Source: a virus. From it: 27,287 bases of DNA. The position numbers were made by a program, and so were the translations under genes. The DNA lies in the IMG/VR virus record IMGVR_UViG_3300008266_012933, positions 1 to 27,287 of that record. The stretch is one strand, 5' to 3'. Each line of letters begins with the position of its first letter. Positions within the stretch are counted from its first letter, which is position 1. The notes under the pieces were generated by a model that did no database searches, was not told the origin of the DNA, and was given only the letters and a program-made list of their open reading frames with translations. Of the stretch, positions 8,688 to 16,458 are shown piece by piece.

Positions 8688-9419
8688 AAAAGCAGACTCC
8701 TCTTTACGTACCATATAGTACTCACATAAAGTATCTTCTGATTTGAATTCGAGTTTCATCAAACCTTGATAACTCAAATATATAAAACCTTCCTCTAAAT
8801 CTTTATTTTCCTTTAAAATGTTTCGAAGCATATCTGAATTGAATGGTATCTCTACTTTTTCGTTTTTAATTTTACCATACATTTGGTATGTGATTTTGTT
8901 GTTATGGCCTTTTTCATCTCCAAAAGTAAATACACACATGTTATCTCCTTGCATATCTACATCTATAGAAACAGTCATTGAATCAACCCCAGATAAAGCA
9001 TTCTTTGCTTTAACTAAATTGTCAACAAATTCTTTTTCTAAAGGCAAAACTGCATCCCACTCTGGTTCTGCTACGGAACCTACTTTTCCGATCAATAAAG
9101 GATCTGCTAAAGCATATGTTAAGTTAAAGGCACTGTCTGCAAAGTGTAGTTTAGTGTAAACGTTTTTACCTTTTTCTAGATTAAACATTAAATCACCTTG
9201 TGTAATACTTAACAGGTTTAAGAATTTCTTTGTATCAAAGATAGCCAATTCACTGTCCTCTACATCAAAATTTTTATGTACAATTTTACCAATGACTTCT
9301 TTGTTTACAGACATAAAGTCAATGGTAAGTGTTTTGTCTTTGATTTTCCACTTGACGGATTCGTTTTCGCCCAAGTAGTATTTGTTTATAACCGATTGTA
9401 GAACTAATTTATTTACCAT
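8685..9419 (-). CDS. Sliding clamp (gp45-like)
   Basis: 244 aa, close to T4 gp45 (228 aa). It has the two-domain DNA clamp pattern: an N-terminal half with a basic surface (NKYYLGENESVKWKIKDKTL), the FDTKKFLNLLSIT strand-helix element and a KNVYTKL loop, then a second half with ITYQMYGKIKNEKVEIPFNS and a C-terminal strand with CEYYMVRKE. The clamp forms a trimeric ring in T4-type phages and holds polymerase on DNA; in T4 it also activates late transcription with gp33 and gp55. It lies between two tagged late-type genes. Identification rests on fold pattern, length and adjacency to the polymerase gene. Confidence 0.82.
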   Translation of the reverse strand: MVNKLVLQSVINKYYLGENESVKWKIKDKTLTIDFMSVNKEVIGKIVHKNFDVEDSELAIFDTKKFLNLLSITQGDLMFNLEKGKNVYTKLHFADSAFNLTYALADPLLIGKVGSVAEPEWDAVLPLEKEFVDNLVKAKNALSGVDSMTVSIDVDMQGDNMCVFTFGDEKGHNNKITYQMYGKIKNEKVEIPFNSDMLRNILKENKDLEEGFIYLSYQGLMKLEFKSEDTLCEYYMVRKEESAF

Positions 9420-9422
9420 GTG

Positions 9423-9809
9423 TTAAAGATAAGAAAAATCCCATTCTCCTTCATTTTTGTAAGCCCTCAATATTTCATTTGTTACCTCTATTGCATCTTG
9501 TAAATTAAAATTTTCAAAAAAACTAAGACTTTCTGGGTCATTAGAGTCAAGATAAGCAAGATCACCATCGTATGCTTCTGCTTCTATAGCATCTTTAACA
9601 TCTTCAGGGATTTTATATCCTGCTTGAGATAAAAGATTATGAAGGTACTCTAAAAAAAGATCTGTTTCTATATATGGTTCAGCTGGGTCTCCATCATCAT
9701 CAATTTCATCTTTTATAATGTAGTCTCTTTCCTCATTTAACATAGCTTTGTATTGTCCTTCTGTGAGAATACCAGCTAACATTTGCATTCTAAGAGTTTC
9801 TTTATTCAT
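9423..9809 (-). CDS. Acidic small protein with capsid-targeting-like tag
   Basis: 128 aa from the ATG at 9809. The in-frame ATG at 9833 lies inside the promoter-like motif and is rejected. It begins MNKETLRMQMLAGILTEGQY then K-A-M-L-N-E. The body is strongly acidic (DEIDDDGDPAEPYIETDLF, EAEAYDGDLAYLDSNDPES), with a helical C-terminus and no enzyme motif. A cleavable tag plus an acidic body recalls T4 scaffold and internal proteins, though that is inference. The first 14 nt of the coding region and the upstream leader are nearly identical to those of the gene at 12640. Confidence 0.75.
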   Translation of the reverse strand: MNKETLRMQMLAGILTEGQYKAMLNEERDYIIKDEIDDDGDPAEPYIETDLFLEYLHNLLSQAGYKIPEDVKDAIEAEAYDGDLAYLDSNDPESLSFFENFNLQDAIEVTNEILRAYKNEGEWDFSYL

Positions 9810-9837
9810 GTTATTTAGGTTTTTATTATACATATTA
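9795..9837 (-). repeat. 43-bp direct repeat, copy A (promoter plus start of tagged gene)
   Basis: Matches 13135-13177 at 41 of 43 positions. It covers the 16-mer promoter-like motif, the leader CCTAAATAA and the first codons of a tagged gene. The high identity suggests recent duplication, gene conversion or strong selection on promoter and start. Confidence 0.85.
9822..9837 (-). promoter_or_regulatory. Late-promoter-like 16-mer, exact copy
   Basis: TAATATGTATAATAAA on the minus strand, 12 nt ahead of the tagged gene's ATG. Its TAA is the stop codon of the DNA polymerase gene. Confidence 0.68.
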
Positions 9838-12564
9838 TGAAAAGTTAAAAAATTTTGCCTTAAACGGGTTCAAATTTAAAGACCATCCAATATCATTGTA
9901 AACGCCTTCCAATTTGTTTCTGATTACACTATCAAACAATCCATCACGATCAATATATTTGTTGATCAACTCTGTAATTTCAGGTGGGTCATTGTATCCG
10001 TTGTATCCTATAACGTCAATCTGATATGGATTTTGCTTTAAATAAGCAATGTACATTTTATCTCCAATTGTAAATTCAGGGTATTTTACATTAAGTTTCT
10101 TGTAACGTAAAAAGTCATTGTAGATAATAGCTGCTTTAGTGTTGATTGGGCATTTTAATTTCAATTTAGAGAACAATTCACCAGCCATAGGTCTACGCTC
10201 AATATATTCACCCATTTTCTTTAACCCTGTTGGTTTAAGCAACTTGATCCACTCTACAGTTTGCATTGAGTTTTTAAACTCCATTACATCCTTGTCTATA
10301 TCTTCTTTTGGTTTAGAGAACAAAATGTTTTTAATTAAACCCTCTCCAAAGTTTTTAAAGTATGGAGGGAAGTTTGATTTCATAATGTCCAAACCTTTCA
10401 TCTCTAATTCCTCAATTTCAACACCTTCTTTGTTTACAATGTACATTGCGTAACGGCGTTTACCTGACCAATATGCTTTTTCAGCAATTACCTCTTGCTT
10501 TAATACAAAGTGGTGTTTACCAGTCATATTGAACAGATCTTGCGTGATACTGTTTAGATTATTGTTGGCTACTGTTTGAAGCTCCTCTGTTAAGATAAGC
10601 AAACGTTGAATCTTTTCTTCACGATCATTGTAGTCTAGATCAGGATGTCTATGTTTAAGTAAATCTGTTAGCTCTATGTACAGTGAATCTGTATCCGATG
10701 CTATAACAAACTGTCTTAAGTCAATATCTAATTGATCTGAAATGTATTGGTTTACGTAAGCGATAGATTCTTTGGTTAAGCGCTGTCCGCTGTTTGTAAT
10801 AGCTGCAGAGCATATTTTAAATCCATCTGTAAAACGCCATGAGTTAATTGCATATGTACCATATAAAGCGTTTTGTAAGATTTTAAATGCCATTTGGTAC
10901 AAGTCATATAACTTATAGTTTGCCCAATCTTCTGCTTTACCTGCAGTTTTCTTAAGTGCTCGATAGTGTTCTCGTTGATCAAACCAGTCTTCTAGAACCT
11001 CACAAGCAATACTCTTAATGTCAGTTCTATAAAATGCTCCACTAGCAGAAATTGACCACTTATTTTGTTCAATAATTTGGATGAGTTGACCAATAGGAAT
11101 ATTTGCATCTTTTAATTTATAAGTTTTACGATCTAATTTTTGTATATGAATTTTTTCTTCAGGATCACGTTTTTTAAGTTGCTCAAGTGAATTGTATTGC
11201 TCGTAATTGTCTTTTGTAACAATTCTTCCCATTAACGTTTCAACACCCAAATTAAGTGATTTGATAATTGAAGGATATAGCGAGGTAAAGTCCAAGTCAC
11301 TCACATCCGAATACAATCCAGGGATTGGGTCAAGCAAGTAACCACCAGCATATGAATCCTTTTTACGGATCGATTTTGGGAAACGTGAAATATATTTTCC
11401 TGCAAATGTTTTAACTATAATCTCTTTGTCTTCAAAACTATAAACAGTACCCTCAATTGTAGGAGTACCTCGTTGATGTATAACGTGATCACCTAGCTCT
11501 AACTCTCTAATTGTGGGGTTAGTGGTTGTAGGTTTGTTTGGTGCGATTATGTTTTTACGTTTTAAATATGTTAAAATAGCACCTTCATTTAATGCTGTAT
11601 TGTAATAAATTGATTCGTAAGGGGTATGACATAAGTGGGATATCAAAATGGTTAATTCGATAAACTTTTGTTTTTCCTCTAACGCTTCTATAATCTCAAC
11701 ATCTCGAATGTTATAGTCTATAAATTTGATCGGATCTTCTCTAAATAAAGTATCAAGGTTACCATTGTACTCTATTTTACCTAGTTTAGCATATTTTGTT
11801 CCAATATCACCTAACTTATATGATGGTTCTTCTTTCATAATATATTTGCGAAGCAACAACATATAATCTAAGCTGTTAACTAAGCCAATACGAATTGGAG
11901 AATTACCGTTAGATAAATTTTCTTCAATTTTTCCAATTGGGGACAAGCGATATACTTCATCCCCCAAACGCTTTTTAATTCTATAGTACAAGTACGGGAT
12001 ATCAAAGAAATCACTGTTATACCCTACAACAATTGTGGGATCCATCTGTTCCCATTTATTTAAGAATTTACGTAATAAAGTGTTTTCATCAGGACAAGGT
12101 ACAACTACTTTACCATCTTGGTTTATCTCATCAATTTTACCTTCTTTATCTAAGATAAAACATATTTTTTCTTTAGTGGAAGTGTCAATCAAAGCAATAG
12201 CTGTAACTTCAGCATTTGCTTCTCTGATGGTTTGTGGGGTAAGTGCACCTAAAATTTCAATCTCAATATCTAAATAAACTGTATTGTGATAGGAGGGCAT
12301 TTCATCTGTCTTGTAATATAAATCTCTTAAAATTACAAGTTCACGATCTAAATCTTTTTCATAGATTGTAGAGTCTTTTTTGTCGTATTTGCCTTGAAAT
12401 GCGGAACATCTATCTCCAAACAGTGTTTCAAATTCACCTTCATCGTCTAACTTGTAGAGTGTAGGCCAATATTGAAAACAACTAATGCCTTTTTTATCAT
12501 CACGTAGATAATAATGCCATTGATCGTCTCCGGGTAATCTATTGTAGAAAACTGCTTGGTACAT
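9835..12564 (-). CDS. Family-B DNA polymerase (gp43-like)
   Basis: 909 aa, matching T4 gp43 (898 aa). The proofreading 3'-5' exonuclease is present: Exo I YLDIEIE (D99, E101), Exo II VGYNSDFFDIPY (about 180) and Exo III YNIRDVEIIE. Polymerase motifs follow in order: motif A DLDFTSLYPS, motif B KILQNALYGT and motif C ASDTDSLYIEL. The C-terminus ends KAKFFNFS, a hydrophobic tip like the clamp-binding end of gp43. No intein or intron interrupts it. The start has the AAGTTATG context, and a terminator lies 27 bp upstream. Its stop overlaps the promoter motif of the next, tagged gene. Confidence 0.97.
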   Translation of the reverse strand: MYQAVFYNRLPGDDQWHYYLRDDKKGISCFQYWPTLYKLDDEGEFETLFGDRCSAFQGKYDKKDSTIYEKDLDRELVILRDLYYKTDEMPSYHNTVYLDIEIEILGALTPQTIREANAEVTAIALIDTSTKEKICFILDKEGKIDEINQDGKVVVPCPDENTLLRKFLNKWEQMDPTIVVGYNSDFFDIPYLYYRIKKRLGDEVYRLSPIGKIEENLSNGNSPIRIGLVNSLDYMLLLRKYIMKEEPSYKLGDIGTKYAKLGKIEYNGNLDTLFREDPIKFIDYNIRDVEIIEALEEKQKFIELTILISHLCHTPYESIYYNTALNEGAILTYLKRKNIIAPNKPTTTNPTIRELELGDHVIHQRGTPTIEGTVYSFEDKEIIVKTFAGKYISRFPKSIRKKDSYAGGYLLDPIPGLYSDVSDLDFTSLYPSIIKSLNLGVETLMGRIVTKDNYEQYNSLEQLKKRDPEEKIHIQKLDRKTYKLKDANIPIGQLIQIIEQNKWSISASGAFYRTDIKSIACEVLEDWFDQREHYRALKKTAGKAEDWANYKLYDLYQMAFKILQNALYGTYAINSWRFTDGFKICSAAITNSGQRLTKESIAYVNQYISDQLDIDLRQFVIASDTDSLYIELTDLLKHRHPDLDYNDREEKIQRLLILTEELQTVANNNLNSITQDLFNMTGKHHFVLKQEVIAEKAYWSGKRRYAMYIVNKEGVEIEELEMKGLDIMKSNFPPYFKNFGEGLIKNILFSKPKEDIDKDVMEFKNSMQTVEWIKLLKPTGLKKMGEYIERRPMAGELFSKLKLKCPINTKAAIIYNDFLRYKKLNVKYPEFTIGDKMYIAYLKQNPYQIDVIGYNGYNDPPEITELINKYIDRDGLFDSVIRNKLEGVYNDIGWSLNLNPFKAKFFNFS

Positions 12565-12588
12565 AACTTTATTTTAATTAAAGATAAG

Positions 12589-12613
12589 AAAAAGCCTGTC
12601 GGTAGACAAGCTT
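12589..12613 (-). terminator. Intrinsic terminator
   Basis: On the minus strand AAGCTTGTC, TACC loop, GACAGGCTT (12592-12613; nine pairs including one T-G wobble), then TTTTTC. It separates the tagged gene at 12640 from the DNA polymerase gene and uses the same stem family as the terminators at 4531 and 24146. Confidence 0.85.
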
Positions 12614-12639
12614 TTCTATAAGGTTTATTAAAAATTAAA

Positions 12640-13149
12640 TTAAATTTCTTTTGGCTCTCCTTGTAAAGCAGCTGTAAAGAATTCAATTGCTTGTTTAGCT
12701 TCTTCCGGGGTAGCAGATTTTTCATATCCTGCACCTGATGTATATGCTGATGGATCTTTTAGTAAGGAAGTAGAAACTGCTTTAATAATTTCAGGGGCTA
12801 ATTTTTTGGCTAATTCTGCTGCTTTTGCTTTATCCATTTTATTTAGGCTAATTTGGAATTTCTTTTCTTGGGTATTAGCATATGGGTAAAAAATTATATT
12901 CGCTCCAGAAGCTTTATCTCCAAAACCAAATGTATAACCTAGTTGAGGGCCTTTTTCTCCTACATCTGCTTTTGGTCTAAAAGTAATACTAGGATTTTCT
13001 ATTACACTAAGTTCAGCATTATTAAAATAAGGTTTTGCTATTTCCATCCAATTCTGAGGTGGGCCAGCAAGTTCATTTAATTGTGATTTATATTGACTTT
13101 CAGTAATTATTCCAGCCAACATCTGCATACGTAAAGTTTCTTTGTTCAT
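12640..13149 (-). CDS. 169-aa protein with capsid-targeting-like tag
   Basis: It begins MNKETLRMQMLAGIITESQY followed by K-S-Q-L-N-E. The start at 13149 is chosen; the in-frame ATG at 13173 lies in the promoter-like motif. After the tag comes a compact beta-rich domain (GPPQNWMEIAKPYFNNAE, then PSITFRPKADVGEKGPQLGY and ANIIFYPYANTQEKKFQISL) and a helical C-terminal half (AKAAELAKKLAPEIIKAVST). I recognise no family. The second half is Ala/Lys-rich, as in DNA-binding internal proteins. Promoter-like motif 12 nt upstream; terminator 27 bp downstream. Confidence 0.75.
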   Translation of the reverse strand: MNKETLRMQMLAGIITESQYKSQLNELAGPPQNWMEIAKPYFNNAELSVIENPSITFRPKADVGEKGPQLGYTFGFGDKASGANIIFYPYANTQEKKFQISLNKMDKAKAAELAKKLAPEIIKAVSTSLLKDPSAYTSGAGYEKSATPEEAKQAIEFFTAALQGEPKEI

Positions 13150-13177
13150 TTTATTTAGGTTTTTATTATACATATTA
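13135..13177 (-). repeat. 43-bp direct repeat, copy B
   Basis: Second copy of the promoter-leader-start block at 9795-9837, with two mismatches: one inside the coding start and one just before the ATG. Confidence 0.85.
13162..13177 (-). promoter_or_regulatory. Late-promoter-like 16-mer, exact copy
   Basis: TAATATGTATAATAAA on the minus strand, 12 nt ahead of the 169-aa tagged gene. Its TAA is the stop codon of the MazG-like gene. Confidence 0.68.
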
Positions 13178-13789
13178 GAAAAACTTACTTAGGTCAGGTC
13201 TAAAGTAATTTATATTTTTCATCACTTTTTTATCACGTGTTCTATAGACGATATAATATGACCCAACCTTTTCATAGTGACATGGTTCGCCCTGTTCTTT
13301 GGAACGTGCTTCAACTGTCGCTTGTGCGTCTTCTTCACTTGTACAAGCTTTGCTAAGATTCGAGGCTTGAACTTCTTGATACGCGGGCCATACTTTATCC
13401 TTAAGACCATGTAGCATAGCACCGTTCCCAAGGGAAACATACGTGATGTCGCATAGAGCATCAAGAATTTCAACAATATTCCCTGTTTCACACGCATGTT
13501 TATATTCTTCGAGCTCTTCCAAGACAAAATTATAGACAAACATCCACTCCTTCTCATCGGGAATGACCGGGTTATAATTATTGGGCTTTCCCATAACTGC
13601 ATTGAACTCTTCAACTTCTGATACAAATGGTACATAGGTTTGTTTTAGGTCATTAATTTCCTCGTTTAATGTATTCCATTTCTCAATTACATCATCTCCA
13701 AATTCAATTTTGGACATCATGGAAAGATCTATTGCTTGACCTTTTAATAATTCAATTAATTCTTCTTGCTTTTTTTCTAGTGGTGTCAT
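13175..13789 (-). CDS. MazG-like / phosphoribosyl-ATP pyrophosphohydrolase-like NTPase
   Basis: 204 aa from the ATG at 13789, preferred over an in-frame ATG at 13843 because it forms an ATGA overlap with the small gene upstream. The all-alpha NTP pyrophosphohydrolase signature is clear: EELEEYKHA (Glu cluster), then EILDALCDITYVSLGNG, the E-x-x-D-A-x-x-D metal motif, with NLSKACTSEEDAQAT after it. The first about 60 residues are an extra helical region. Such enzymes cleave (d)NTPs to the monophosphate and PPi; in phages they clean nucleotide pools or lower ppGpp-type signals. Nearby FolE and phosphoribosyltransferase genes fit a nucleotide role. The exact substrate is unknown. Confidence 0.8.
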   Translation of the reverse strand: MTPLEKKQEELIELLKGQAIDLSMMSKIEFGDDVIEKWNTLNEEINDLKQTYVPFVSEVEEFNAVMGKPNNYNPVIPDEKEWMFVYNFVLEELEEYKHACETGNIVEILDALCDITYVSLGNGAMLHGLKDKVWPAYQEVQASNLSKACTSEEDAQATVEARSKEQGEPCHYEKVGSYYIVYRTRDKKVMKNINYFRPDLSKFF

Positions 13790-13953
13790 TTTTTGTTTTC
13801 TATTAAATGGTGATACAATCTTTCTTTTACTGTGTTTTTCCAAGTGGTAATTCGCATTTGGGAAAAACTGTCTTTTTGTTTTGGATCAATCAAAATCATA
13901 AGATTCCCTTGCAGTTCAGCATCTATTATAGCTAGTATTTCTTCTTTGGTCAT
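13786..13953 (-). CDS. Small unknown protein, 55 aa, coupled on both sides
   Basis: It opens MTKEEILAIIDAELQGNLMI, and a Lys/Arg-rich second half ends LYHHLIENKK. Its ATG overlaps the phosphoribosyltransferase stop (ATGA) and its stop overlaps the MazG-like ATG (ATGA). Two exact coupling junctions make chance unlikely and also fix the start of the MazG-like gene. No family is recognised; there is no membrane segment. Confidence 0.7.
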   Translation of the reverse strand: MTKEEILAIIDAELQGNLMILIDPKQKDSFSQMRITTWKNTVKERLYHHLIENKK

Positions 13954-14360
13954 TTTAAATAGTCTTGAATGGTATCTGAATCATCTTGTTCCCAAGGATA
14001 AACTATCCAATTGTCTGAAGGGAATATATTTGCTGCAAAATTTGGGTTAAATGCTGAAGTGTGGGGTTTAAAATGTAAACATGCAAATATAGCGTCTGGG
14101 TTTTTTAAAAAGAGTTCCTTGAATGTTTCTCCACTATCACATATATCATCTATAACTAGAGTATTTTGTCTAGTTAATTCTTGTGTCATTGGAATGCCTA
14201 ACCTATGTGAAAGTATAACAGCTGGGATAAGCCCTCCACGAGGCATTCCAAATATATATTCAACTTGTTTGCCTGATTGGGTTATTTGGTCGCAAAGAAT
14301 ATCAACAAATGTTTCTACACTATCCCAACTTACAAATATTTTAAATTTGGTGCCCACCAT
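13950..14360 (-). CDS. Phosphoribosyltransferase-family protein
   Basis: 136 aa. It carries the PRPP-binding motif of type I phosphoribosyltransferases, NTLVIDDICDSGETFKE (the two acidic residues plus SGET), and a PPi-loop-like GMPRGGLIPAV. Layout is closest to small purine or xanthine-guanine phosphoribosyltransferases. The hood region is reduced, so the base is not predictable. It would salvage a base using PRPP. It overlaps folE by 20 bp, putting purine salvage beside the GTP-consuming 7-deazaguanine pathway. A role on a deazapurine base is a possibility, not shown. Confidence 0.8.
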   Translation of the reverse strand: MVGTKFKIFVSWDSVETFVDILCDQITQSGKQVEYIFGMPRGGLIPAVILSHRLGIPMTQELTRQNTLVIDDICDSGETFKELFLKNPDAIFACLHFKPHTSAFNPNFAANIFPSDNWIVYPWEQDDSDTIQDYLK

Positions 14361-15039
14361 TGTTAATTTTTAATGAATCAAAAAATTCTTTACGTGCTTG
14401 ATTGTTGTTATCCATAAACACACCTGATGCTTTTGTTGTAACCATTGAAGCACCTTGATGTTTAACACCTCTACAAGATACACAGTTGTGAGTTGCTACA
14501 GTTGTAACGATTACACCTCTATTATTTTCACAGATTTTGTTTACAGCATTGTGGATAGCTGAGGTTAATTGTTCTTGAATAGCACCTCTACGACCAAACA
14601 ATTCTACAATGCGGTTTAGTTTAGATAGGCCAATTACTCTACCATGTTCTCCAACTACATAACCAACATGTACAACTCCTCCAATTGTTTGGTGGTGGTG
14701 TGAACACATTGAAGTTAATGGAATGTTTCTTTCAATTACAATTCCATCGTAACCATCAGAGGGGAAAGATGTAATTTCAGACATTGCATCGTAACGACCT
14801 TTCCATAAATCAAATACATATGCTTTTGCTACGCGTCGAGGTGTATCTTGTGAATTTGGATCGTTTTTCCAATCACAACCTAGAGCATCTAAAAATTTAC
14901 CATAAGCATAGGCAGCATTTTCTACCATATCCCATTTTTCTCTTTCTGTAAGTGGGAAACCAGGTGCAATCCCATTTGCAAAACCTACTTGAACACACTC
15001 TAAATCGTCGTGTTGTTTTTTACGTTTGTTTTCTGACAT
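14341..15039 (-). CDS. folE: GTP cyclohydrolase I
   Basis: 232 aa, with the usual about 190-aa FolE core plus an N-terminal extension. Motifs: DTPRRVAKAYVFDLWKG, the zinc and catalytic SMCSHHHQTIGGVVHVGY, GLSKLNRIVELFGRR, QEQLTSAI and a third zinc cysteine in THNCVSCRGVKHQGAS. It converts GTP to 7,8-dihydroneopterin triphosphate, the first step towards 7-deazaguanine (or folate/biopterin). In this block, with QueD, QueE, QueC and a DpdA-like protein, the deazaguanine route is favoured. It starts 1 nt after the AT-hook protein's stop and overlaps the phosphoribosyltransferase start. Confidence 0.95.
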   Translation of the reverse strand: MSENKRKKQHDDLECVQVGFANGIAPGFPLTEREKWDMVENAAYAYGKFLDALGCDWKNDPNSQDTPRRVAKAYVFDLWKGRYDAMSEITSFPSDGYDGIVIERNIPLTSMCSHHHQTIGGVVHVGYVVGEHGRVIGLSKLNRIVELFGRRGAIQEQLTSAIHNAVNKICENNRGVIVTTVATHNCVSCRGVKHQGASMVTTKASGVFMDNNNQARKEFFDSLKINNGGHQI

Positions 15040-15040
15040 A

Positions 15041-15331
15041 TTAATCTTTAATTGTTATTTCTTTAATGTTAAATTGCTTTTTATATCTTTCAATATACGA
15101 TTTTCCTACACCTATCTCAACGATTTCATAATCATCTGAGATAAGAGGGATATGTTTTCTATTGGTGATAATAGTGTCAACACCAAAATTTACATAAGTG
15201 TTAAGGTAATGTTTTTTACCTGTTGGTTTCTTATAAACAACGCAAGTAACAATTTTTTCAGAAGCAGGTCTACCTGTTCGAACAAATGGTGTTTTAGATG
15301 CGGTTTTTTTAGAAGGTCTGCCTCTTCCCAT
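15041..15331 (-). CDS. Small basic protein with AT-hook-like motif
   Basis: 96 aa. It starts MGRGRPSKKTASKTPFVRTG and has a second GRP core (TGRPASEK) shortly after. The rest is a beta-rich domain (KKHYLNTYVNFGVDTIITNR) ending IKEITIKD. The N-terminus is intrinsically basic and probably binds AT-rich DNA. I recognise no family. The start has the AAGTTATG context, and CATATATTATAG upstream is a possible promoter following the hairpin at 15358. Confidence 0.65.
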   Translation of the reverse strand: MGRGRPSKKTASKTPFVRTGRPASEKIVTCVVYKKPTGKKHYLNTYVNFGVDTIITNRKHIPLISDDYEIVEIGVGKSYIERYKKQFNIKEITIKD

Positions 15332-15357
15332 AACTTTAATTTTGCTATAATATATGA

Positions 15358-15373
15358 AGGAGCTTTCGCTCCT
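15358..15373 (-). terminator. Possible terminator hairpin with GAAA tetraloop
   Basis: Minus strand AGGAGC-GAAA-GCTCCT: a six-pair GC-rich stem with a stable GNRA loop, 6 bp after the thioredoxin stop. The following sequence (TCATATATTATAG) is only weakly T-rich, so this may end transcription inefficiently or stabilise the mRNA end. Confidence 0.5.
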
Positions 15374-15378
15374 CCAAA

Positions 15379-15624
15379 TTATCTATTATATAGTGCTCGA
15401 ATTTCTTCTTTTGATTTAGCACCAACTGCTCTGCCTATTTCCATTCCATTTTGTATCACAATTGTTGTAGGAACAGAACGAACGTTATATTGGGTTGCTG
15501 TTTGTGGAGATGAATCTACATCAATAAATGTAACCGGAATTTCGTTTTGCATTGATTCCATTAAAGGTTTAAATGCTTTGCACGGTCCACACCATGGTGC
15601 GCTAAAGTATAAAATTTGTTTCAT
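15379..15624 (-). CDS. Thioredoxin-like protein
   Basis: 81 aa, shorter than typical thioredoxin (about 105 aa) but complete in its core: strand, WCGPC active site (C12, C15), VTFIDVDSSP, and the cis-Pro loop VRSVPTTIVIQNG. It is likely an electron donor, for example for the class I ribonucleotide reductase encoded nearby. The short length is typical of phage glutaredoxin/thioredoxin-like proteins such as T4 NrdC. Its start forms an ATGA overlap with a 19-codon ORF upstream. Confidence 0.88.
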   Translation of the reverse strand: MKQILYFSAPWCGPCKAFKPLMESMQNEIPVTFIDVDSSPQTATQYNVRSVPTTIVIQNGMEIGRAVGAKSKEEIRALYNR

Positions 15625-15680
15625 TTTACTATAATATAATTGATTTGATAATCTCCGAATGTTGTTGTGACTGTATACAT
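15621..15680 (-). other. 19-codon ORF between queE and thioredoxin
   Basis: Begins one nucleotide after the queE stop (TAATATG) and ends in an ATGA overlap with thioredoxin. Its first bases, TAATATGTATA, copy the first 11 nt of the late-promoter-like motif, so this may be a degenerate promoter region rather than a peptide gene. It could also be a short coupling peptide. The region is kept as uncertain. Confidence 0.3.
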
Positions 15681-15681
15681 A

Positions 15682-16458
15682 TTAAACTCCTCTTTTAGTA
15701 TCGTAAGCAATAATGTGATCTCTTCCTGTCATATTATATCCTTTTTCAGCACACATTTCAAATACAATTGGATACATTTTAATAAGCTCTTCACGAGTAT
15801 CTCCTGCAGGCATAATATATGTTTTATCTTTTGGGATATCTAGTGATAGGCGGAAGGCTTCAATTTGATTTAAATTTCTTAAACTCCCATCCCAAACTGG
15901 TTTGTAATGGTAATCTGTGTGGTAATTCATCATTTGTCTAATAATGTCAACTTTTAGTCTGTGTTTATTATGTTGGTCTACCATTTTTTGGTCTACAATA
16001 GTCCCAAGAGGTGTAGTAGTACCAACCACGGGGACACTGTTGCTAAACTTAGGACTAAGAGAAATAAGACCCAATGGATAGTCTGTTTCAACAAAATGGG
16101 ATCCTTCAGTTTCAATAGTAATAAGAATATCTCTTTCATGAGCAAAATGAGTTAGTTCATTTACAAGTGCAGGATGCATTGTAGGTGAACCACCTGTTAA
16201 CATCATTTCCTTGATGTGAGGATTTTCATCATATATTTTAATAATGTCCTTAAAGGTAAATGTACCTTTTTCTGGGTGGATTGAAGTGTACCATGAATCG
16301 CACCAGCCACCCTCACCGAAATAACATCGATGGGTACATCCTGTTGTGCGTACTGCAATAGTTGGACGACCAAAGCGGCTACCTTCGGATTGTACACATC
16401 GATATAGTTCTACTATTGGGAGTGTTTTATTGTAATCTTCTATTCTTTTATTCTCCAT
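15682..16458 (-). CDS. queE: 7-carboxy-7-deazaguanine synthase (radical SAM)
   Basis: 258 aa from the ATG at 16458, which has the AAGTTATG context and overlaps queD by only 11 bp; in-frame ATGs at 16485 and 16479 are less likely. It shows the short-barrel QueE layout: VQSEGSRFGRPT substrate loop, then the 4Fe-4S cysteines C41, C45 and C53, spaced C-x3-C-x7-C with a Gly-rich insert (YFGEGGWCDSWYT) instead of the usual compact CxxxCxxC. The GGSP motif (LTGGSPTMHP) and an ISLSPKFSNS segment follow. It converts CPH4 to 7-carboxy-7-deazaguanine (CDG) using SAM. It sits directly after queD in one transcript. Confidence 0.93.
   Translation of the reverse strand: MENKRIEDYNKTLPIVELYRCVQSEGSRFGRPTIAVRTTGCTHRCYFGEGGWCDSWYTSIHPEKGTFTFKDIIKIYDENPHIKEMMLTGGSPTMHPALVNELTHFAHERDILITIETEGSHFVETDYPLGLISLSPKFSNSVPVVGTTTPLGTIVDQKMVDQHNKHRLKVDIIRQMMNYHTDYHYKPVWDGSLRNLNQIEAFRLSLDIPKDKTYIMPAGDTREELIKMYPIVFEMCAEKGYNMTGRDHIIAYDTKRGV

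Noticed and set aside
9810-9833. An upstream start (MYNKNLN...) for the tagged genes at 9423 and 12640
   Set aside because: The extra codons come from the promoter-like 16-mer. In the copies at 8672 and 25779 the same ATG hits a stop at once, and the variant at 2251 has no such ATG.
9835-12564. Intein or intron in DNA polymerase
   Set aside because: All exonuclease and polymerase motifs follow in normal spacing over 909 aa.
13222-13635. Alternative minus-strand ORF of 137 aa inside the MazG-like gene
   Set aside because: Out of frame with the clear MazG-like signature. The basic, Met- and Ile-rich translation looks like a shadow.
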